Shown: positions 10,475 to 18,897, counted from the stretch's first letter. The stretch is 64,000 nt of DNA from Candidatus Bathycorpusculum sp. (GCA_009778385.1 WRJX01000105.1:145053-209052); one strand, 5' to 3'. Made by a program: numbers and translations. The notes: generated by a model from the sequence alone, not told the origin.

Positions 10475-11422
10475 TTATTCTGAGGATAACATTTTTTTGG
10501 CATCCTCAATAGCATCATGTTTTTGTTGACTGACTTCAGGGTATTTGAGGTTAAGTTGGTAAATGCTTGTTGTAATAATATCTGCAATTAATAAACGAGC
10601 CACCCATTTGTAGTCTGCAGGTATAACAAACCATGGTGCCCATTTAGTGCTTGTGCAGGTTAACATGTCTTCATAAGCGGCGACATATTGATCCCAGTGG
10701 TCTCTCTCCTTGAGATCTGATTCCGAAAACTTCCAGTGCTTATCAGAATTGTTTAGACGTGCCAAGAGTCTTTTTTTCTGTTCATCTTTAGAAATGTTTA
10801 GAAAAAACTTTAGAATAAAAGTGCCATTGCGTGAAAGATAACGTTCATAATTTGAAATATCTTGGTAACGGTTTTCCCAAAACTTTTTATCAAACTTTTT
10901 TATGGGTAAATTTTGTTTTTCCAAAAGTGTCTGGTGTACTTTAACGATTAAAACTTCTTCATAATATGACCTATTAAAAATGCCAATCATACCTTTTTCC
11001 GGCAACGCCACAGTTTGGCGCCACATGAAATCGTGATCAAGCTCCATAAGGGAAGGCTGCTTAAAACTGGTTACACGACAGCCTTGAGGGTTAACTCCTG
11101 ATAGTACATGTTTAATTGCACTGTCTTTCCCTGAAGCATCCATACCCTGAAGGATAATCAAGATAGACCAAGTGTGGCTCGCGTACAAAAACTCTTGTGC
11201 CTTTGCCAGTTCAGCCCTGTTTACATCAAAAAGCTTATTTGCTTGCTCCTTTAGAGCACCTTTGCCTATAAATTTGGCCTCTTCACTTTGTGCCCAACCT
11301 GTTTCTAAATCTTTTAAACAAACCTTTTTTCCAGACTTAACTTTTGTTAAATCCATAAATAACTTCATTCGTTCAGAACGTTCCATGGGAGTTACTGCCT
11401 CATGTTTATTTATTTTTGACAT
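10475..11422 (-). CDS. ppk2: Polyphosphate kinase 2 family protein
   Basis: PPK2 P-loop kinase that transfers phosphate between polyphosphate and a nucleotide. The Walker A-like LQGMDASGKDSAIKHV lies at about residues 91-106, and the Walker B/lid region GIFNRSYYEEVLIVKVH at about 147-163. WENRYQDISNYERYL and FSESDLKERDHWDQY are also PPK2 hallmarks. 315 aa is full length for a single-domain PPK2. AMP, ADP or NDP preference cannot be assigned safely. It is monocistronic, with a tRNA and a PhoU-like gene upstream, so a phosphate-stress link is possible but only inferred. Confidence 0.9.
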   Translation of the reverse strand: MSKINKHEAVTPMERSERMKLFMDLTKVKSGKKVCLKDLETGWAQSEEAKFIGKGALKEQANKLFDVNRAELAKAQEFLYASHTWSILIILQGMDASGKDSAIKHVLSGVNPQGCRVTSFKQPSLMELDHDFMWRQTVALPEKGMIGIFNRSYYEEVLIVKVHQTLLEKQNLPIKKFDKKFWENRYQDISNYERYLSRNGTFILKFFLNISKDEQKKRLLARLNNSDKHWKFSESDLKERDHWDQYVAAYEDMLTCTSTKWAPWFVIPADYKWVARLLIADIITTSIYQLNLKYPEVSQQKHDAIEDAKKMLSSE

Positions 11423-11764
11423 CGTCTATACACGAAAACTACTGCTCCGTCAACAAAGGCAGGAATATTGGTGAATGCAAAGCAAATCAGCCACTATGGA
11501 CCTTGATGGCGGCGTAGTATTTGAGACATCTCGCAGTAAAGCAGTGCCTACAAAAAGAGAAATGAGAATACAACATATAAACCCAGTTGGCGCCAACCCG
11601 ATAAGATTTCTTTGTGAAAATAGTTTATCGCCAGATATGAATATACTATCATGAACCCAAACAACCACTGGCAGCATCTGTCGACATCTTTAATGTTACT
11701 TTGACGAGAAATGCATCTTTCGCCTACGGGATTACTCGTTAAATACTATTTCAGTTTTTGTCGA
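11423..11764. other. Intergenic stretch with no supported gene
   Basis: The minus-strand track ORF at 11450-11677 has no recognisable motif, domain pattern or ribosome-binding site, and I regard it as chance. Nothing else is supported here. Confidence 0.4.
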
Positions 11765-11974
11765 CTACCAGTTATAGTGGCGATTATTGTTTTGATGCCT
11801 ACTTTTAGTTATCGTTTTGAGGGCAGTACTTATCATGTGTAGAAGGGCAAGCAGGTGGCCGGCGTATTTGGCAACTTGAGCTGTTGAGAGTTCTAGTGTG
11901 CCTAGATGGTCAAGGCGTAAAGCAAGTTCTCCGTTACATAGTTGCTTAATGTTTTGTAGCGAGATCTTAGACAT
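11765..11974 (-). CDS. Possible small helical protein, doubtful
   Basis: A 69-residue frame opening MSKISLQNIKQLCNGELALRL, Leu/Ala-rich and predicted helical up to about residue 52, then a polar tail. No Shine-Dalgarno is visible before the ATG. I do not recognise it. It could be a real small protein, a remnant, or a chance ORF. It lies alone between ppk2 and tRNA-Ser. Confidence 0.25.
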   Translation of the reverse strand: MSKISLQNIKQLCNGELALRLDHLGTLELSTAQVAKYAGHLLALLHMISTALKTITKSRHQNNNRHYNW

Positions 11975-12066
11975 TGCGTGTAGTCATAAATTTACAGAGC
12001 ATCTGTTAGCATGTTTCTTTGTGTTTTAAGAATTTAAAAAGAGGAACGGAAGCATACAGAGCAAAT

Positions 12067-12194
12067 TGGCGCCGGGGAAGGGACTCGAACCCCTGCAGGC
12101 ACGAAACCTACCAGCTATCTTGCTGTTTTTTGGCCAAGCCCACTTTTCCTTTAAGATCTCGAGGCTGGCGCGATAACCACTCCGCCACCCCGGC
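12067..12194 (-). tRNA. tRNA-Ser(CGA) with 41-nt intron at 37/38
   Basis: Read on the minus strand from 12194: acceptor GCCGGGG pairs with CCCCGGC at 12071-12077, discriminator G at 12070, and CCA is encoded at 12067-12069. Anticodon stem CCAGC/GCTGG encloses the loop CTCGAG|A, giving anticodon CGA (Ser, codon UCG). A long variable arm (AGG...CCT) supports a class II tRNA-Ser. The T-arm is AGGGG-TTCGAGT-CCCTT. An intron of 41 nt (12117-12157) interrupts the loop after position 37, the usual archaeal site. Its ends are complementary (ATCTT and AAGAT). A strict bulge-helix-bulge is not perfect by hand. The track ORFs across this region are artefacts. Confidence 0.92.
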
Positions 12195-12369
12195 TGAAGT
12201 AGATAAAGTCTACACGCCACTCTAAAAGAGTTTCCAATAAAATCAAACTTAACTATTGGTTAAGTGGTTCTGTCAACCAGTCTATTTTGGCCCTAATAAT
12301 CAATGTATGCAAAAATTCTATAATATGAGTTAAGATGTTTATGGCTGAAAAAGTAGTTTAAAAAAGAAG

Positions 12370-13341
12370 TTATGCGACAAGGTCAGCCATGTCAAGGCTG
12401 TGTTCATAAATCTGTCGTATAAAAGAAATGGCAGCTAAAAGTTGGGGCATAACATCAACTGGTTGGTTTTTAACAACTTTTTCAATGTTTGCGTAGATAT
12501 CGTGGATTTTTGTTTTGATATTCCGAACGTTTTCTGCTAGTGCCATGTCTTTGTTAATAAAAGATTTTAATGCCTGTTCGTTTGCTTCAAGACAAACAGT
12601 TTGTAAATCAATCAGCAGTTTTGCCAGTTCGCCAGATGGTTTGAATCCATGTAGTTCAAGAGTTTTTGTGGCTACTTGTACACAGGTATCACCAATGGAT
12701 TCGATCAGGCTTGCAGCAAGACGATAATCTAAACAGTCAATCGGAGTTATCCCCAGTTTTTCACTAAGACAGGGGTTTTGTATAATTGTCCTAAGAATTC
12801 TCACCAATAAGAAGTATAAGCGGTTGCTTTCTACATCGCGAGTTACAACAGCTTTTGCCAACTGCAAATCACCATTGATAAAAGAATTTGTAACATCATG
12901 GGTCATTCCAGAAATGATGGCATAGTTTCGGCGCAAAATTTTTTCGGGTTGTGAACCTGAAGGGTCAAGCAAGCACTGCAGAACAACTTGAGAATAATTC
13001 TCTTCAACAATTTCTAAACCTACAAGAGAGCTTACGGTAGTTTTTACAGTGTTTCTTACTTCAAGGTTAATTCGGTCTTTGGCTTCAACACGGATAACAT
13101 CAAAACCCAACAAGTAACAACCAATAATTTCTCGGTTCAGAAAGGGCCCAACTCTTAAAGTAGCTATTTTCTGCTGCTGTTCAAAATCATATTTAGCATC
13201 AACAACAAGCTTACCATCACCAGTAACTTCCAAGTTAACTAAGGTGCCTTTTTTCAGTCCATTCTGTTGAGCCCAAGATTTTGGCACACAAACAAAAAAC
13301 GTGCCAGTTGGAGTTTGCTGAACTTTACGTAAATTACTCAA
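12370..13341 (-). CDS. PhoU-like regulator with AbrB/SpoVT-type N-terminal domain
   Basis: A predicted archaeal phosphate-uptake or signalling regulator of 323 aa. Residues about 1-50 (TPTGTFFVCVPKSWAQQNGL...GTLVNLEV) form a swapped-hairpin AbrB-like DNA-binding domain. The remainder is helical with two PhoU-like repeats. Archaeal proteins of this architecture are known, often near phosphate transporters; none is visible here. A TATA-like TATATAAATT lies about 50-60 bp upstream. Its role in repressing phosphate genes is inferred from the family only. Confidence 0.8.
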   Translation of the reverse strand: MSNLRKVQQTPTGTFFVCVPKSWAQQNGLKKGTLVNLEVTGDGKLVVDAKYDFEQQQKIATLRVGPFLNREIIGCYLLGFDVIRVEAKDRINLEVRNTVKTTVSSLVGLEIVEENYSQVVLQCLLDPSGSQPEKILRRNYAIISGMTHDVTNSFINGDLQLAKAVVTRDVESNRLYFLLVRILRTIIQNPCLSEKLGITPIDCLDYRLAASLIESIGDTCVQVATKTLELHGFKPSGELAKLLIDLQTVCLEANEQALKSFINKDMALAENVRNIKTKIHDIYANIEKVVKNQPVDVMPQLLAAISFIRQIYEHSLDMADLVA

Positions 13342-13390
13342 CTTAAGTTACCCCTTACAAATCCATTGTAACATATCTAAACATTTCACA

Positions 13391-13404
13391 TCTTATATAA
13401 ATTT
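13391..13404. promoter_or_regulatory. TATA-box-like element, phoU-like gene side
   Basis: TCTTATATAAATTT sits 50-63 bp upstream of the minus-strand PhoU-like start. On the minus strand it reads as a good archaeal TATA box. The partner polD gene starts at 13578, too far for this element to serve it alone. Confidence 0.45.
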
Positions 13405-13577
13405 GACATAAAATATTAAATAATTAGGACAACCAGGCGAGTACCAAAGGAAAAACACATAAAAAAGAACATTGAAAATTTTAGATATTCAAACAATAAC
13501 AGTAAATACGCCAACACCATAAATGGCTAAACGTACAACAGTATTATTGAAGTGATTTAGGGCGAGAAATCACAAAC

Positions 13578-15218
13578 ATGAGCGAAAATGAAAGACTTCA
13601 AAAAGCCATTGAGGCAACTATCGTTGCAGGTTACCAACTTAGCACTGAAGCTTTTGACTATCTTTGCCACAACTGTGAAGGAACTGACCCACTTGCAATC
13701 ATGAATATGGTACTTTACGAAATGAAGTATCTAAAAGAAAAACCCTTCTTTATAGAAAAAATTTTCTTAGAAAACATGGTTAAACAATTAACCCAGACAC
13801 GACAAGCAGCACAAGCGGTTCAAAACGGAAAAACCCAAGCCACCGTCCAAACAACGACACAAAGCATAGAAAACATAGGTGAAGAACAAAAAACCCAAGG
13901 AATCAAGGTACAACAGTCATCTAGACCGTCAGTCATTATCGACGAAGGAACATTTTATCCCTACGCAAAATACATCCCCTCAGAATTGAAAATTCTTGAG
14001 GATGCAACAGGCAAACTTACCTCAAACGGAACCCTTGAAGAATACAAGGCGCTTTTTCAAGACCGCTACAAACGTATAGAAAAAATTCTACGCCAAAGAA
14101 TAGACGCCAGAGCAGCAACACCAATCCGGGAAGCCTTAAAGTCACAACCTAAAACCAAACTAAAAATTATCGGCATGCTAACCGAGAAAAGAGATGCCAA
14201 ACAACAAACAATACTTTCCGTAGAAGACCTTGACAGCAGTGCAACAGTACTAGTTCCAAACAAGGCACCAGACGAAGTGAAAAAAAAGGCGTTACAGATT
14301 CTTCCAGATCAAGTTATCTGTATTGCAGTAGTAAAAACCAGAACCAATCTGTTTCTGGCTGAAGACATAATATTTCCTGATGTAGGACGTAAAGTTCCGC
14401 AGAGAGCACAAGAACCAGTATACGCTGTACTAACATCAGACATTCATGTGGGCAGCACAAAATTCAACAGAGAAGCTTTCAAAAAATTCATCCTTTGGTT
14501 TAAAGGTAAATATGGCACACCAGAAATGAGGGAAATTGCTGGGCGCGTAAAATATCTCCTTGTAGCAGGAGACATCGTTGACGGTGTAGGAGTATACCCT
14601 GGGCAACAATTTGAATTAACAATTCGTGATGTCCACAAACAATACGATTTTGCCATCAAATATTTAGAAAAAATCCCCAAATATATCGAAATAATTTTGG
14701 CACCTGGGAACCATGACACTTCAAGAAAGGCCCTTCCACAACCCGCCATCCCACCAGACTATTTAACCGCAATTGAGGGCAAACCCAACATTCACTCAGT
14801 TGGAAGTCCATGTCTAGTAAATATCCATGGTGTTGATGTACTCATGGACCATGGCAGAAGTTTAGATGATATTATAGCAGTCATTCCAGAAATGAGTCAT
14901 GATCATCCAGAAAAATCGATGAGACTGCTTTTACAAGGACGACATTTAGCTCCAGTATACGGCGGAAAAACTATGCTTTCCCCAGAAAACCGCGACTACC
15001 TAGTTATTGACAAGGTTCCAGACATCTTACATGCTGGTCACGTTCACGTTTTAGGCTATTGTAATTACAGAGGTGTTTTAGTTGTTAATTCCGGTGGTTG
15101 GCAAGAACAAACAGATTACATGGAAAAATTAGGTTTAGTCCCAACCCCAGGAAAAGTGCCAGTAATAAACTTGATGACAATGGAAATAACAGTATTAGAT
15201 TTCAAAGAAGAAAATTAA
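13578..15218 (+). CDS. polB: DNA polymerase D small subunit (DP1), exonuclease
   Basis: The 3'-5' proofreading subunit of the archaeal replicative polymerase PolD. A helical N-terminus (about 1-75) and low-complexity linker are followed by an OB fold. The calcineurin-like phosphoesterase domain starts near residue 285: LTSDIHVGS, AGDIVDGVG, LAPGNHDTS, LMDHGRS and LHAGHVHVLGY are the metal-binding motifs, all intact. 546 aa. It is convergent with orc1/cdc6 (3-bp gap), and its partner polC is 7.6 kb away beyond the predicted origin. Confidence 0.95.
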   Translation: MSENERLQKAIEATIVAGYQLSTEAFDYLCHNCEGTDPLAIMNMVLYEMKYLKEKPFFIEKIFLENMVKQLTQTRQAAQAVQNGKTQATVQTTTQSIENIGEEQKTQGIKVQQSSRPSVIIDEGTFYPYAKYIPSELKILEDATGKLTSNGTLEEYKALFQDRYKRIEKILRQRIDARAATPIREALKSQPKTKLKIIGMLTEKRDAKQQTILSVEDLDSSATVLVPNKAPDEVKKKALQILPDQVICIAVVKTRTNLFLAEDIIFPDVGRKVPQRAQEPVYAVLTSDIHVGSTKFNREAFKKFILWFKGKYGTPEMREIAGRVKYLLVAGDIVDGVGVYPGQQFELTIRDVHKQYDFAIKYLEKIPKYIEIILAPGNHDTSRKALPQPAIPPDYLTAIEGKPNIHSVGSPCLVNIHGVDVLMDHGRSLDDIIAVIPEMSHDHPEKSMRLLLQGRHLAPVYGGKTMLSPENRDYLVIDKVPDILHAGHVHVLGYCNYRGVLVVNSGGWQEQTDYMEKLGLVPTPGKVPVINLMTMEITVLDFKEEN

Positions 15219-15221
15219 TTG

Positions 15222-16457
15222 TTATAAGGAATAGTTTTTTTTCGAAATACGTGGTTTATAATCCATTATACGTTCGAATCTTACGTCGGCACCAAAAACA
15301 TCACGTATTAAGGTTCTGGAAATTTCAAGACGAATTTTTTTAGTTCTTCCGTAACGCCCCATGCTTACAACCTTGGCGTTAACAAGACCCATTGAATCTA
15401 ACTCATTAACTAGACTGCCTAAACGTCGCTGGGTTAGAAGACCAGCCCCAAATTCACCACAAAGCTCATTATAAACATCATAAATTTCACCAGTGGTTGC
15501 ATTTGACTTGTTAAGGTGATAAACGCTCAACAACACCAATTTTGAATGTAGCGTCAAGTTTTTGAGAGCTTCAACAACACGATTATGTTCAATATGTTTT
15601 TCAGCTTGATATACATGTTCTTCAGTGATATTTTTTGCTTCTTGACGTTCAGCTACTTCTCCTGCAACACGTAGCAAATCTAATGCACGACGTGCATCCC
15701 CATGTTCTGCGGCTGCAAGAGCTGAACAAATACTTAAAGCAGAATCTGTCAAAGCACCTTCTTGAAAAGAAAGCTTTGAACGTTCAAACAAAATATTTCT
15801 CAGTTCACCCGCATCATAGGGACGAAAAACTAGTTCTTCTTCACTTAAAGAGCTAAAGACCCTTGGGTCAAGAAACTCTTTAAGACGTAAATCGTTAGAA
15901 ATTCCAATTATAGAAACTTTACTTTTTACGAGCGTTTCATTGATTCGAGTTAACTCGTACATGAAAGCATCACCCTTTTCTTTAATTAAAGCGTCAACCT
16001 CATCGAGTACAATTATGAAAAGAATTCGTGAGGTATCAAGACTGGCACGAAATCTATCAAAAACTTCTTCCACGGATAAACCAGTGAAGGGTATGGACAT
16101 ACCTACACTTTGACTTAAACTTGCAAAAACACGATATTCGGAACCGGTCATACGGCAGTTTATGTAACAGAATTTTACTTGTGCACCATACTGTTTTGCT
16201 TTTGCTTCTAAATGACTTAAGACATATTTTGTTACGGCGGTTTTGCCAGTTCCAGTTTTTCCGTAAATGAAAATGTTTGAACATCTAGCATCCTTGAGAA
16301 CTGGGGCAACTCTTTCACCTAGAAGGCGTATTTGGTCTTCTCTATGGGGTAATTTGTCAGGTATATAGTCGTGTCTGAGTACTTCTCTGTCTCTGAAGAG
16401 ATTTATTCGATTAACAAAACTGTCGAATACATCATCAAGTACATTTGTATTTACCAT
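15222..16457 (-). CDS. cdc6: Orc1/Cdc6 replication initiator
   Basis: AAA+ origin-binding initiator that also loads MCM. Walker A GKTGTGKTAVT at about residues 66-76, Walker B IIVLDEVDAL near 148, sensor 1 GISNDLR, sensor 2 GDARRALDLLR, and a C-terminal winged helix (about 310-411). ATG 16457 has the strong leader GAGGGTGAC. The gene is transcribed away from the predicted origin, the commonest archaeal arrangement, and an ORB-like site sits 144-172 bp upstream, consistent with autoregulation. Confidence 0.96.
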   Translation of the reverse strand: MVNTNVLDDVFDSFVNRINLFRDREVLRHDYIPDKLPHREDQIRLLGERVAPVLKDARCSNIFIYGKTGTGKTAVTKYVLSHLEAKAKQYGAQVKFCYINCRMTGSEYRVFASLSQSVGMSIPFTGLSVEEVFDRFRASLDTSRILFIIVLDEVDALIKEKGDAFMYELTRINETLVKSKVSIIGISNDLRLKEFLDPRVFSSLSEEELVFRPYDAGELRNILFERSKLSFQEGALTDSALSICSALAAAEHGDARRALDLLRVAGEVAERQEAKNITEEHVYQAEKHIEHNRVVEALKNLTLHSKLVLLSVYHLNKSNATTGEIYDVYNELCGEFGAGLLTQRRLGSLVNELDSMGLVNAKVVSMGRYGRTKKIRLEISRTLIRDVFGADVRFERIMDYKPRISKKNYSL

Positions 16458-16600
16458 TTGTCACCCTCAATTTTTCAAAGGATATACCGTTATTTCGATT
16501 GGAACAGATAAAGCATGAGGTACAAAAAACTGGTTTTATAACACAATATTTCTACAGAACTATGGTCAACTCAGCTATCAAATGCCTAAACATAGAAGAG

Positions 16601-16629
16601 ACACACCCCAAAATTTCCACTGGACAAAA
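16601..16629 (-). promoter_or_regulatory. ORB-like origin recognition box A
   Basis: On the minus strand the core reads CCAGTGGAAATTTTGGGGTG. It combines the CCAGTGGAAA half-dyad and GGGGTG string of archaeal origin recognition boxes bound by Orc1/Cdc6. Its position upstream of cdc6 would also allow repression by the initiator. Confidence 0.8.
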
Positions 16630-16717
16630 AACAAAAAAATTAATAAAAATATAATATATATTAAATTATAATTATATACTCTGGGAGATAAATTAGTTCT
16701 AAGTATATTAATCATTG

Positions 16718-16737
16718 TCATCTAACAAGTTAGATGA
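16718..16737. repeat. 20-bp perfect palindrome in the origin
   Basis: TCATCTAAC-AA-GTTAGATGA: two 9-nt arms around a 2-nt centre, between ORB A and ORB B. It could be an operator for a dimeric regulator or a cruciform-forming element. I see no second copy in the window. Confidence 0.7.
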
Positions 16738-16785
16738 AATTCCAGCAAAATTTTTAATCTCTTAAAATCAAGTTCTATCAGTAAA

Positions 16786-16813
16786 CTCTCGAGCGGAAAC
16801 CAAGGGGTGTGCC
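16786..16813 (+). promoter_or_regulatory. ORB-like origin recognition box B
   Basis: Plus-strand core CGAGCGGAAACCAAGGGGTG. Matches the ORB pattern at GGAAAC, AAGGGG and the following TGTG. The G-string faces right, toward the AT-rich core, opposite to box C. Confidence 0.8.
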
Positions 16814-17045
16814 TGTAAACCGCTAAAATTTGCTATAAGTCCATTAAAAAACCCATAATTTTTCCATGAATATTAATTTTCTTTTTCTATTTTATTTTGT
16901 GGGTATTAAACGGTTTCCAAAGTATGATAATATGATTTTATAGCTTCACAAAACTGTGAAGTATGTGTGAAACTGTGATGTGAAATCTTTATTTTAAGCT
17001 CTATTTCCATTAATTCATATTTAATTTGCTTATTTATTGTGAATA

Positions 17046-17075
17046 ACACACCCCTATGCTTCTACTGGAAAACAC
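17046..17075 (-). promoter_or_regulatory. ORB-like origin recognition box C
   Basis: Minus-strand core CCAGTAGAAGCATAGGGGTG. It aligns base for base in spacing with boxes A and B and shares the terminal GGGGTGTG. It is inverted relative to box B and closes the right side of the AT-rich core. Confidence 0.78.
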
Positions 17076-17265
17076 AAACAGAGCAAAGAATGATTTTTTT
17101 TTCACATTCTGTTTTTGTGTGAAGCTTGTAAAATCATTAACAATGAAATTTTTGTCTAAAAAGAGATTTAAAGCTTATTTTAGACTTTTCACATTGTGTG
17201 TATTCACCATAACAGCTATAAGCTGTGACGTAATAGAATTGTGAACAGACACCAAGGTAACTAGA

Positions 17266-17706
17266 ATGCCAGCACGTAAAATGCGTGTGGAGATATTCGA
17301 TAATGACGGCAACCGATACACCGTCGCATTCGAGGGACAAGTAACACGTGACAAAGCTCTACGCATAATGGATCTTGTTGAAATGCTAGGTGGTATTCCA
17401 AATGGGGGTCAATCAACAAGCAGTTCAAACAGTGTTCTTCCAAGTGTAACTTCTCGTTTTGAAAAAGTCCAAATAGTTATTCAGAAAAGTTTTCCATTAA
17501 TCTGGTTTGTGTCTAAAGATATTCAATCGGTTTATGAGCAGGAACTTAAGGAGCCCATCAGTTTAAGTACAGTCTCAACATACTTATCAAGAATGGTGGG
17601 TAAAGGTTTGCTTATAAGAACAGGTGTAGGAAACAATATCAAATACAAATCAACATCAAACTTACCGCAAACAGCAATAAAACAACAAATAAAAAACAAT
17701 TACTAA
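17266..17706 (+). CDS. Winged-helix DNA-binding protein next to origin
   Basis: 146 aa, start ATG with AAGGT leader. Residues about 5-45 (MRVEIFDNDGNRYTVAFEG...ALRIMDLVEMLGG) form a compact beta-alpha module seen in archaeal DNA-binding proteins. A Ser-rich linker follows, then a winged helix at about 60-130 (SKDIQSVYEQ...STVSTYLSRMVGKGLL). The upstream origin and the downstream intergenic both carry TTGTGAA/TTCACAA sites. It probably binds DNA here. Function (regulator, origin accessory or segregation factor) is inference. Confidence 0.7.
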   Translation: MPARKMRVEIFDNDGNRYTVAFEGQVTRDKALRIMDLVEMLGGIPNGGQSTSSSNSVLPSVTSRFEKVQIVIQKSFPLIWFVSKDIQSVYEQELKEPISLSTVSTYLSRMVGKGLLIRTGVGNNIKYKSTSNLPQTAIKQQIKNNY

Positions 17707-17745
17707 CTTTTCAACTCTTAACAATATTGTGAACAAAATTTTTAC

Positions 17746-17768
17746 TTCACAATTTCATAAGTTGTGAA
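17746..17768. repeat. Inverted repeat TTCACAA...TTGTGAA between convergent genes
   Basis: Seven-nt arms TTCACAA (17746-17752) and TTGTGAA (17762-17768) with a 9-nt spacer. A further TTGTGAA lies at 17727-17733. It lies between two convergent HTH genes, so it is not an obvious promoter operator. It shares the hexamer core with the arrays to the right. Confidence 0.7.
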
Positions 17769-17782
17769 CCAGTTATGGCATG

Positions 17783-18610
17783 TTATGTTTGGGGCGCGCT
17801 GGGGTCTTCTTTCTTTAAAAACTTTTCCATTTCCTTCTTAACACTATACCTAAAAGGAATTTTACCCTCTCCTCGTTCAAGGTATCCTTCCTCATAGAGT
17901 TTCTTCATCAATCGTGCTGTATGCTCCCTACTAAGGTTAACTCGCTCTTTAATTTCAGGAGCAGTCTTTGACCCTTCAGAAGATAACATTTCCAGCACTG
18001 CAACCTCGGTACTGGTTAATGAGGCTAAAGCTTTATCACGCTTAATAGGCACAACTGGTAACATCTGCTCAAACTTAATCTCAGGCGGTATCAACGAGAT
18101 TTTTTGTATTTGCTCCTCAAACACACTGATTTTGTTCTTAAGCGTTTCTTGAGTTGCTTCAATGTCTTTTATTTTAATATCCAACCCTGACAGAGAAGAT
18201 GATAAACTACTGCTGTTTTGGGTTAAACTGTTAAGTTGACTTATTTGTGTCTCAAGCTGATTTTTCTGGTTTTCAATAATGTTTCTTTGATTTTCAATGC
18301 TTCTTTTTTGATCTTCAAAATTGCTAAGTTGGCTCTCAACGGGTGAAATTCTTTTCTCAATGGTGTCTATTTTTCTTAGTCCGGTATCAGATTTTGCTAG
18401 ACTTCCTTCAACTTTAAACGCTATTTGTTCAAGTCTTTCCGATTCACGTTTAAGTTCGCGGTTAAAACTTAGTACAATATCTTCAACTGCATCACGGGCT
18501 TTTTCATACTCTTTTTGTGCTTGACGTATTCTGCTATAATATCCAGTAGATGCGACAGCTGTGGCTACTAGTAAGACACCCATTAATACTGGTAATATAA
18601 TTTCACTCAA
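17783..18610 (-). CDS. Membrane-anchored coiled-coil protein with C-terminal winged helix
   Basis: 275 aa, TTG start with AGGTGG leader. Residues about 4-24 are a single membrane anchor, with the rest probably cytoplasmic. Residues about 30-180 form a long coiled coil with heptads rich in Glu, Gln, Asn and Ile. Residues about 195-265 form a MarR-like winged helix (LTSTEVAVLEMLSSEG...TAPEIKERVNLSREHTARLMKKL). The upstream 300 bp hold two blocks of ATCACA/TGTGAT hexamers. Membrane anchor, spacer and DNA-binding head suggest tethering of DNA to the membrane, but this is inference. It may instead be a membrane-bound transcription regulator. Confidence 0.75.
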   Translation of the reverse strand: MSEIILPVLMGVLLVATAVASTGYYSRIRQAQKEYEKARDAVEDIVLSFNRELKRESERLEQIAFKVEGSLAKSDTGLRKIDTIEKRISPVESQLSNFEDQKRSIENQRNIIENQKNQLETQISQLNSLTQNSSSLSSSLSGLDIKIKDIEATQETLKNKISVFEEQIQKISLIPPEIKFEQMLPVVPIKRDKALASLTSTEVAVLEMLSSEGSKTAPEIKERVNLSREHTARLMKKLYEEGYLERGEGKIPFRYSVKKEMEKFLKKEDPSAPQT

Positions 18611-18625
18611 GTTTCCACCTCAATA

Positions 18626-18679
18626 TGTGATGTACTTGTGATTTAACTCGTGATTTAACGTGTTGCATCACACATCACA
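18626..18679. repeat. TGTGAT/ATCACA hexamer cluster 1
   Basis: TGTGAT at 18626 and 18637 (11 bp apart) plus CGTGAT at 18649, then inverted ATCACA at 18667 and 18674. It lies directly upstream of the coiled-coil wHTH gene, where an operator would be placed. Confidence 0.75.
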
Positions 18680-18734
18680 GTTTCTGTAACTCTTTTAAGC
18701 CTTACGGTAATTTCCATGGAAAGTAATGCATGAC

Positions 18735-18770
18735 ATCACACATCACAAAATCACACGGTCACAAATCACA
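18735..18770. repeat. ATCACA hexamer cluster 2
   Basis: Five tandem same-orientation hexamers at 18735, 18742, 18750, 18758 (GTCACA) and 18765, stepping 7-8 bp. Upstream of the coiled-coil wHTH gene, facing opposite to cluster 1's first half. Confidence 0.75.
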
Positions 18771-18897
18771 TTTCCACGATTTCAATGTATCCCAAATAAG
18801 CTTAAATTAACCTTTATTTTATTATTACTCCTTAGTTTATCATGAAAAAAATTGTTGAGAACTAGTGAAAAAAGAAGCTCAAATTAGCCTTATTTTA

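Larger units (their letters stand above)
16458..17265. other. Predicted replication origin (oriC) next to cdc6
   Basis: An 808-bp non-coding region upstream of cdc6 with three ORB-like elements, a 20-bp palindrome and a very AT-rich core (about 16814-17045) that would be the unwinding element. Two ORBs are inverted and point their G-strings inward at this core, as in characterised archaeal origins. TTCACA/TGTGAA hexamers are scattered between 16945 and 17245, within the core and before the next gene. The track ORF at 17056-17244 runs through the origin and is not supported. Confidence 0.8.

Noticed and set aside
11450-11677. 75-aa minus-strand ORF upstream of ppk2
   Set aside because: Low-complexity hydrophobic and polar mix, no ribosome site, no motif.
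12019-12225. ORFs on both strands across the tRNA region
   Set aside because: They run straight through the tRNA-Ser gene; the reading frames are incidental.
17056-17244. 62-aa ORF within the origin
   Set aside because: Overlaps ORB C and the hexamer sites, AT-rich with Phe/Lys bias, no leader sequence.
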